Assembly (NCBI GenBank): GCA_949775045.1 | Contig: OX459100.1 | Span: 9,664,194-9,728,193, forward strand | Source of the DNA: Metridium senile | Lineage: Eukaryota; Cnidaria; Anthozoa; Actiniaria; Metridiidae | Direction of reading: 5' to 3' | DNA: 64,000 nucleotides | Shown: in pieces, positions 57,309 through 64,000 of the stretch | Numbering within the stretch: the first letter of the stretch is position 1 | Layout of the letters: the number at the start of each line of letters is the position of its first letter | Position numbers and translations under genes: made by a program | The notes under the pieces: model-generated | The model's input: the letters and a program-made list of their open reading frames with translations, nothing else | Told to the model about the DNA's origin: nothing | The model's database searches: none

Positions 57309-60300
57309 CTACTTGGTACACACTGCACAAGTCAGCTCTCTCGCATTAACATACGGATGGCAAGGTAATGATCCACACACCCCTTCCACGGGATAAAGTA
57401 GTGCACCATCCAAACTGGCACTGGTGCCTTTGACAGCTTCAGCATCTTGATCCACGCAAAGAAACTTCGTGGGATGCTTGTGAGCAAAATAGGCTGACAT
57501 CATGTATCCATGGTATTCTCGGGTCCATCCCGCGGGACACTCGTATGTTGCCGGCATCATGAGCTCTGAGTTGCGGGTCGTCACGTGACACACTGCACAT
57601 GGGGCATCATGGTCGTGAAGGTTTGAAGTACTAAATGGGTTGAACTGCAGTTCATACTCGGTACCGTACATATATGCTGCATTTTGATGACCGGGCTTAT
57701 AGTTTCCAAATTTAGGGGACTCGGTCAAGCACACGTATTCAGCTGCTCCTCCTATGTGTGTGTGATGCTCTCCTCCAATACGACCTACAATGCAATAATC
57801 GAATTTGTTGTACTAAATGGTTTTCTGATTGATTTCTTGTTTCTAACGAGCTTGTCAAACCAAACAATCATTTAAATATATTCGACGAAGACATAAACAA
57901 ACGAACCTACCAACAAATAAATATATTAATACACAAACAAACCACATCCCGTCCAGCCCAGAAGCAAATCAACTTACCAACCTAATTAACATCCCCTAAA
58001 CCACTAAAGACAATCCAGTACATCAAGAATTAAACAATTCATCTACCTTTATAAACCAAGTCAGCACCCGAGGGACAAGAAGTCCTTCCCCAGCGTACGT
58101 ATTTGACCCCGGCACTTTTAGAACCTTGAGGACCCTTGGGGCCCTGTTTACCCGGAGGGCCTTGCGCGGCTGGAATTCCTGGAATGAAGGGTAAACATCA
58201 TTAAGCATCAAAACATTGAAATTGAATATGTCCAGTTTCAAGTTTTCAAGGTTCAAGTTTATTAGTGTTGTAGTGTATTTATTATACCTGTAGCAATATA
58301 ATACAGGACAAAATTACTTCATTGACACAATTGTAGGATTTTTAACTACTTAGAATTCGTTCAAAAGCTAGAAATGTTATATCAAGGTTTACATATTAAA
58401 AAGCTCCTCCCAGTGGTTTTAGGGATCAAGCACATTTATTTTAAGGGAACAAGGAATACTACCAAATCATTTTCAGGGAACAAGGGAACAAAACTGATAT
58501 GATAAAACAATAGCTTTTGGGTATCATGTAATCATAAGGTAAAACAGTTCAGGGACACAGTTATTTTACTTATAGGGAACAAGGGACAACATGCAAAAAG
58601 ATCAAGGGAACATGGGAGCATGTACACCCATTAAACTAGACGGCACTGCCAGATTACAATCTCGATTGGAAAAATGGTCTGTAGGCTACCCTACAAAGTG
58701 TTCAGACTTTGTACGAAAACATTTAACATACAATTTAATTGAGTAACTAAATACATCGATTTACTCAGCTATTTGAGTAACCACTACTCAGTCGTTTTTG
58801 CAGTGAGTAGCTGTGAATGCATCGATTTGCTCAGCTATTTTAGTAACCACTACTCAGTCGTTTTTGCAGTGAGTAGCTGTGAATGCATCAATTTACTCAG
58901 CTATTTGAGTAACCACTACTCAGTCGTTTCTGCAGTAAGTAGCTGTGAATACATCGACTTACTCAGCTATTTTAGTAACCACTTCTTCTCGTTTCTGCAG
59001 TGAGTAGCTGTGATTGCATCGATTTACTCAGCTATATTTTAGTAACCACTTCTCAGTCGTTTCTGCAGTGAGTAGCTGTGAATGCATCGATTTACTCAGT
59101 TATTTTAATAACCTCAACTCAGGTGTTTTGGCAGCATTATATGTTGGATGTATTTTTTGATAGCAAATGAAACACATTTCTGATATTTGGTTGACATGCT
59201 GTTACATTACCTTTTGGACCAGCAGCGCCATCTTTGCCATTGGTTCCATCCCTGCCTGATAAAATAATTATTAATTATACTTTCATTTAGACACCGCTTA
59301 TAAAATAATTGTATTGGGTTGGGATAAGAAAATGATGCATGGCACTTATTTAACCAGAATACTCTAATGCGCATGTGTGATTATATAGCATTTCATCGAG
59401 GCTATACAGCGAAAAGGTAACGACACGACTTCGTCGATCCATAAACAACTACTTAGTCAGGAAATAACATCAGTCCCTCTTGCAATTGAATGTTGTAAGA
59501 TAGGTGTAAGGAGATGTAGCTTAAGTTTAAAATATATAATATATGGTATCTACCTGGTCTACCTGGAATACCATCGCGGCCATCTCTACCTGGAAAATAC
59601 AAGCAAATATTTTCACAGCGTTTTCAAATGCTCCTTATCGACAGAACAAAAACGTTAAACTCGAATTGAGATACGGCCTGGAGCGAGTAAAATGCCGCAA
59701 TGGCGTTTGGGAATGTTACATTGGACACAATAACTATATACACTACAGGGGCCAGTTGTACGAAGCCTGGATAAAGTTATCCACTGGATAAGAGTTATCC
59801 AGTGTATAGAATTTGTTTAGGTTTTATCCTTGGAAAGGGATTTATCCAATGGATAGCGCTATTCAGGCCTCAATTTGGGCTTTCAAATGTTAACACGTGT
59901 TTCAAATTACTTTTTAATTGAAATTATTTTTAAATAATTTTACAAACTTTTCAAACTATTTATGTGAAAAAATATATATTTTTTGCACATGGATATTTGA
60001 AAAGTTTGTAAAATTATCACACTTATATACCTCGAAGAACCCATATTCGCTTGGAGTTATATTCATTGAATCTGCAAAGCAAATATTAAAAACATAGAAT
60101 TCATTGTTAGTCCTGTTATATTAGCCTGCGTGGCGGATCTTTGGGGAGGGGAGAGGAAAACAGACTCTAAAGATTTCAATTTCTCATCGGTTGAATCGCA
60201 GGAATGTGGTCCAAACATTCATTTCAAACTGCTGGGCCTAAAACCATTGCCGAGGATCAAAGGCGGGAAAAAAGCACAAAACCAAAGATTAATAAATCAA

Positions 60301-61443
60301 ATGATTTTGTTTCAGCGAGCCTGCCACAGCCTAGAGAATCGCCGCTAAAGCAACAAAACCTGTGTACAGCTCTGGATCAGTTTAAATACATTTAAGCTCC
60401 ATTAAGCGGACACCCTTGGGAAACGAAAAAAGTGTCCGTAAGTAGAGCTGTCCGCCTAATAGGAAGGGTTCTTAAAACGGGTAAATAACGTAAAATAGTC
60501 TCATTTGCGCTTACAAAAGCATTTCTAAAGATCAATAATAGCAATTACAGCGATATTCGTTGTATCGCGACCTGCTGTTTGAAAAGTAAATTATACAACG
60601 ATCTATGTTGCCCTCGTAGATGGCATGTGTCCTATGTATAGCTCATGATCAGCGGCTACAAAAGACCAAATCAAACCGAACTTTTCAAAGACAAAGAATA
60701 GTCTGGCTCAATGATTTTAAATTAAAGCGATTTATTCAAATATTCAATATTTTAACAACTGTTCTATTAGATATTTATGGTCTGGTGTAACACAAGTCTA
60801 ACACGAGATAAGAAATCTTACTCAATGGAAACTATAACGTATTTTTGCCTCAATAAGAAAATTCCTATCGTTTTCAGCTTTAGAACGACTATGTGAGGCA
60901 TTATGTGAAAACTTAAAAATATTTCGTTGTTGAATTAACTTTATTCTATATTTCTATTTCGAGTGTCCGCTTAAGGGAGCTTGAAAACAATAGAAAAGGT
61001 CAATTGGGATTCGCTTAAGGTGTCCGCGTCCGCTTAAGAGAATGTCCGCTAAATGGAAAGTGTGAATACAGTGTTTGTATGGAAGAAAAACTAGAACTGT
61101 CCGCTTAGTGGAGCGTCCGCTAATGGAGCTTCGACTGTAACTAAAACAACAAGTCATCAACAGTGCTAATAACAGTGCAGTCATTAACAGTGCTAACGAA
61201 AAAGCTGTGACTCTAAGGGGGAGGGGTTACATGTACTATATGACTAGGTTAATCCAAGCACTAGGACCTAGACATATATATGCAATGTTTAATTTACCTT
61301 TGTTCGAGCTCTGCAATCTTCTTGAATGCATCTGCTAACGTGGATTGATCTTGAGATTGTAACCTCTTGTCATCGTTCTTCTCATTGGAATCGACCACCA
61401 CCACCACTGCTAGAAGAACACACGCAAAACCAGCAACGAACAT
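57309..61443 (-). CDS. Short-chain collagen C4-like protein, gene E
   Basis: Six exons: 61298-61443, 60031-60071, 59554-59589, 59211-59255, 58047-58178, 57309-57784 (876 nt, 291 aa). Signal peptide MFVAGFACVLLAVVVVVDS, coil LADAFKKIAELEQR and linker NSKRIWVLRG are near-identical to gene B. Collagen exons are GRDGRDGIPGRPG and GRDGTNGKDGAAGPKG. The 132-nt exon starts GIPAAQGPPG: one glycine of the repeat is Ala, shared with broken copy F, and SAGV replaces SGGV before the WGR motif. The last exon has ten-cysteine architecture with the first cysteine in WGRTSC, and ends CAVCTK. The mixed affinities (5' end like B, 3' end like A and F) suggest unequal exchange or conversion between units. Predicted secreted short collagen. 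Confidence 0.85.
58440..58630. repeat. Degenerate AGGGAACAAGGGA repeats in gene E intron
   Basis: About seven irregular copies of AGGGAACAAGG-like words. Non-coding. Confidence 0.5.
58755..59115. repeat. 66-bp tandem repeat in gene E intron
   Basis: Units begin TTACTCAGCTATTT at 58761, 58827 (TTGCTCAGC) and 58893, a period of 66 bp, with about 5.4 units. Each contains GAGTAACCACTACTCAGTCG and GCAGTGAGTAGCTGTGAATG. A 76-codon ORF with repeated SNHYSVV is an artefact of the tandem unit. A single degenerate unit may lie in gene B near 28425. Confidence 0.9.
59746..59874. mobile_element. GGGGCCAGTTGTACGAAG MITE (gene E intron), right end lost
   Basis: Same left end and flank as in genes A and C; the right half ends at ATTCAGGCCTCAATTT, without the final ACAACCGGCCCC. 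Confidence 0.7.
60389..61137. mobile_element. Pogo/Tigger-like inverted-repeat element with TA target
   Basis: Left end CATTTAAGCTCCATTAAGCG; right end reversed CAGTCGAAGCTCCATTAGCG; TA on both sides (60387-60388, 61138-61139). Gene B has the empty site TTTAAATAACTAAAA (about 32310). GTCCGCTTA words are repeated inside. CAGT ends with TA targets fit pogo/Tigger-derived non-autonomous elements. It lies within intron 1 of gene E. Confidence 0.8.
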
Positions 61444-61523
61444 GGCTTTAAAAATCAGTCAGAGTAGAAAATAAAGTCTTCCTTGAAATACAAGCTGTAG
61501 ACTAAAAGGATTTGTGTGTTTGA

Positions 61524-61544
61524 ACGCCTTTTATTGTCAGTATA
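61524..61544 (-). promoter_or_regulatory. TATA-like block of gene E
   Basis: Minus-strand ACAATAAAAGGCGTTC about 85-90 bp upstream of the ATG, identical in core to gene B. Confidence 0.5.
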
Positions 61545-63413
61545 GTGAAACAGGAAAAAAATTGCATCCGAGAGCAGGACTTTTCTTGAGTACGTTTTGA
61601 GGACGTTTGTACTTATGTCTTGAGCACGTTTTTCATTTTCATTTTAACTGTATTATTTTATTAGAAATATTTTCTCAAATGTTGAAAATCTTAATATATA
61701 ACTTTAACTATAAAGATGAAGTAAATGGAAGGCTAACTCAAAAATCAGTTATCAAGACTAAAAGAAATCAGAAGAAGAAAGTCTTGTTGCGAGTGTGCTT
61801 GTGAAGCCGACCTTGTTCGACAAAGATGGCTAGTTTACGGTTTTTTACATCGTTCGTCTCAAGTTTTTTCTTGCTTGGCCTGGATAGCCAAAGATTAGAA
61901 GATTTTCACTGAGGTCCTTCTTCGACATAGCAAATCAGATTCATGTGCCAATTAAATGTCAAGAAAAGGAGATTTATTAATATATCTAACTCCAGTTAAC
62001 TGCACAACATAACCGCCAAGTGGATAAACAAAGACATTTTTCCGACTCAGTTGACACTGCGTCTCTGAATATCTAAATAAAGTTTAATACTTATGTCTAA
62101 CAAAACAAAAGCTATGCTCCATCCGCCATACGCTGTTGTGGTGTCTCTGCCTTCGTATGAAGGAAAAGCAATAAACAAAACAATAATCAAAATTAAGCAA
62201 TCTATACTTTTTCAAAGTCGGCAGCACCGTATTTTAATTAGTACTTTTGGCTTCCACGGAACCAACGATTTTTTCAGTCGTTGAAATAGCTATAACAACT
62301 AGCCAATCAAATTATTTTAATTTGATGTGAAGATGTCATTCAGTTATTTTTGGATCGATGTGAACACTGATATCATTCAGTACTGCAAATCAGTAAAAAT
62401 TTATAAAAAAATAGAGATTTCAAAATATATAGCGGTCGATGAGTAGTCTCGATTTCAAGACATTTCTAAAACATGTTTTAGAAATTAGTGATATACTAGC
62501 TGTAACAGGAAAGGTTTCAAGTAATTCTGATTGGTTCTCGAGTTATAAAGGTTCAATTTATGTCACGCAATACCGTCACGTGTATCTGTTTCAAACATAT
62601 TTCAGTAAAATAGCATCAAAATTATTGACTAGTCCATCATATTAAGCCTTTGAAGTAATGTTCGCCATGTCTGTGTGTTTCACTGGGGCACCAAGGTGGC
62701 CGCTCCATATAATTTTACTAAAAAGTGTCGATCATGTTTTCTCGCCCATAAGGCTGCAACGAAATGACCCTTGAATCTTGACTATTATATGTAGTTTTGA
62801 ACGCTTTACAAGATTATGAAACTTGTTATAATGCAAAATTACGCTTTTCAATTTGATGTTAACGTACACTTGATGTAGATGAAAACCAGCAATATACAGA
62901 ATGACTGATTTTATGCTGCACAGCCAGCCCAAGTCTATCGTATAGACGTATCACAGTCATTCACACGATTGGATTGTTTTACACCATGCCTTGAAAAAAG
63001 GAAGCCCGAGTTCACGCAGATATTATTCTAGTCTTTTGAAAATAAAAAAATGGTATTCAGTACGATTCAAAACTATTTTGTAGTGTTAAATTTATTCTTT
63101 GAATTCGTATGACTATTTGAAGATTTTTGCTGATTTCGGAGAATGTTATATAAATAAAAACCTCCTAGCTCGCTCTGCATAACTCTTCATATCATCCAAC
63201 GCTTCATTTAACAATTGCTAAAAAGCTCGAACTTCTAGACCAATGAATTCGCTTGTTCTTAGGAGGTTGTCGAGCTAGTGTATGCTAGATATAATAAAAA
63301 AAAATAACATGATGTATTGCAATAATATTTTATTTCTGGTTCGACATACTACAAATGCAATTTAGTATCATATATCTAAACTAATGATCACCAATAGTCA
63401 ACAACATTATTTA

Positions 63414-63901
63414 ACAATTATTCGCCGAAGGCGAAGTGATTATCGATGAATATTTACCGAGCGGTGAGTCTTCGAGCTGCGAGGTAAATATTCACTGATA
63501 ATCACTTCGCCTGAGGTGAATAATCGTTTTAGTATAAATACAAAGGTGATTATTTCAAAAAAGAAAGAAGGAAACAGCATTGAAAGTGAAAATATTTTAT
63601 TTTTTAAAAGCGCGACCGTTACGCGTAAAAGTTGTACACTTTGTCTCGCATATAATGACAAAAAAACAACGTGAAAATTTACTATGATACCTTTAAATAG
63701 CTTGACACCAAACTTAGTAGCTTCTTTTGTCGATTTTGGGACAGCATTTTCTTTAAAGTTTTCAATTTCATCTTCGCTAACAGTGACAAAACAACTACTG
63801 GCAGCCATTTTGTCTGAAAAGGTGATTATCGGCTGATAATCCGAGATAGCAAACCAATCAGAGCGCGCGATTTTGTATAATCACCTTTGTATTTATACTA
63901 A
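63414..63901. mobile_element. 488-bp composite insertion with hairpin and TIR, carrying a Crypton-like first exon
   Basis: Copy 1 of the duplication reads AACATTATCACTGG (about 34728); here 488 bases lie between AACATTAT and CACTGG. Positions 63419-63525 form a hairpin (GCGAAGTGATTATC / GATAATCACTTCGC). From 63531, AGTATAAATACAAAGGTGAT pairs with ATCACCTTTGTATTTATACT, which ends at 63899. Between these ends lies the exon at 63691-63808. Confidence 0.75.
63691..63808 (-). pseudogene. Isolated Crypton/KIAA1958-like first exon
   Basis: Minus-strand ATG at 63806-63808 starts MAASSCF, then SEDEIENFKENAVPKSTKEA and TKFGVKLFK, followed by donor G|GTATC. It aligns with the exon at 54236-54365, including the intron position (one base into the Gly codon after LFK or IFR). 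No downstream exon is present inside the element, so it cannot code for a complete protein here. It is an exon captured in, or left from, a mobile element. Confidence 0.6.
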
Positions 63902-64000
63902 CACTGGATATTAACTAATATTATCGTCGGTTGAAGCATTTTTTCAAATGAGTGATTGCAAACAGATTGACATAATAAAGACTGATGAGGAAAGAATTAA
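63902..64000 (-). other. 3' flank of a further collagen copy beyond the window
   Basis: CTGGATATTAACTAATATTATCGTCGG through GACTGATGAGGAAAGAATTAA matches 34728-34821, which lies about 95-190 bp downstream of the gene C stop. The next unit's terminal exon is expected just to the right. Confidence 0.65.

Larger units (their letters stand above)
60031..64000. repeat. Segmental duplication, copy 2
   Basis: Matches 31918-34870 in order and orientation: exons 1-2 of gene E, its promoter and spacer, and then the 3' flank of a collagen gene expected just beyond the window. It carries two insertions absent from copy 1. Confidence 0.85.

Noticed and set aside
62439..62645. ORF upstream of gene E with a near copy upstream of gene B (33601)
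   Set aside because: Both lie in recent duplicate DNA, so similarity is no evidence of selection, and a one-base difference shifts the frame in the other copy.

Overview
The window looks like AT-rich DNA from a non-bilaterian animal, most likely an anthozoan cnidarian; a sponge is not excluded. The reasons are split eukaryotic genes with GT-AG introns, a tandem family of very short secreted collagens with a ten-cysteine C-terminal domain (the 'short-chain collagen C4-like' type that I know from sea anemones, corals and sponges), and many small terminal-inverted-repeat and foldback elements. No bacterial-style operon, CRISPR array, rRNA or canonical tRNA gene was seen. The organism call is inference; I could not run a search.

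Region 1 (1-5100) is gene-poor repeat DNA: a 174-bp tandem array, a perfect 299-bp tandem duplication and several foldback elements. Region 2 (5100-15850) carries a small family of secreted peptide precursors. One gene (5125-5547, +) encodes a signal peptide and four identical copies of the nine-residue loop CLYGDYTFC, each preceded by KR and all but the last followed by RR or KR. Two single-loop relatives (9362-9586 on - and 13842-14057 on +) lie on opposite arms of a large inverted duplication, each flanked by (TTGG)n and (CAAGCAGG)n microsatellites. All three share the same splice acceptor context, the leader before the ATG, the start of the signal peptide and a related C-terminal tail (out of frame in the first gene).

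Region 3 (16400 to the right edge) is a head-to-tail cluster of short-chain collagen genes, all on the minus strand: A (16418-22717, 274 aa), B (27133-32626, 318 aa), C (34915-43884, 293 aa), D (45671-49800, 286 aa), a broken copy F (51663-53069) and E (57309-61443, 291 aa). A relic of intron sequence lies between C and D, and the 3' flank of one more copy runs off the window end. Each intact gene has a signal-peptide and coiled-coil exon, a 41- or 44-nt linker exon, one to four tiny Gly-X-Y exons (18-63 nt, all multiples of nine, with split glycine codons), a 132-nt collagen/WGR exon and a 476- or 479-nt C-terminal exon. The predicted products would be secreted trimers with a short triple helix and a cysteine-rich head.

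Introns and spacers of the cluster are full of mobile DNA: a 5'-truncated LINE, two fragments resembling Crypton/KIAA1958-like genes, a DIRS/Gypsy-like reverse transcriptase piece, tRNA-derived SINE-like pieces and many foldback or TA-target elements. Because the collagen units are duplicated, several insertions can be compared with an empty paralogous site, which fixes their boundaries.
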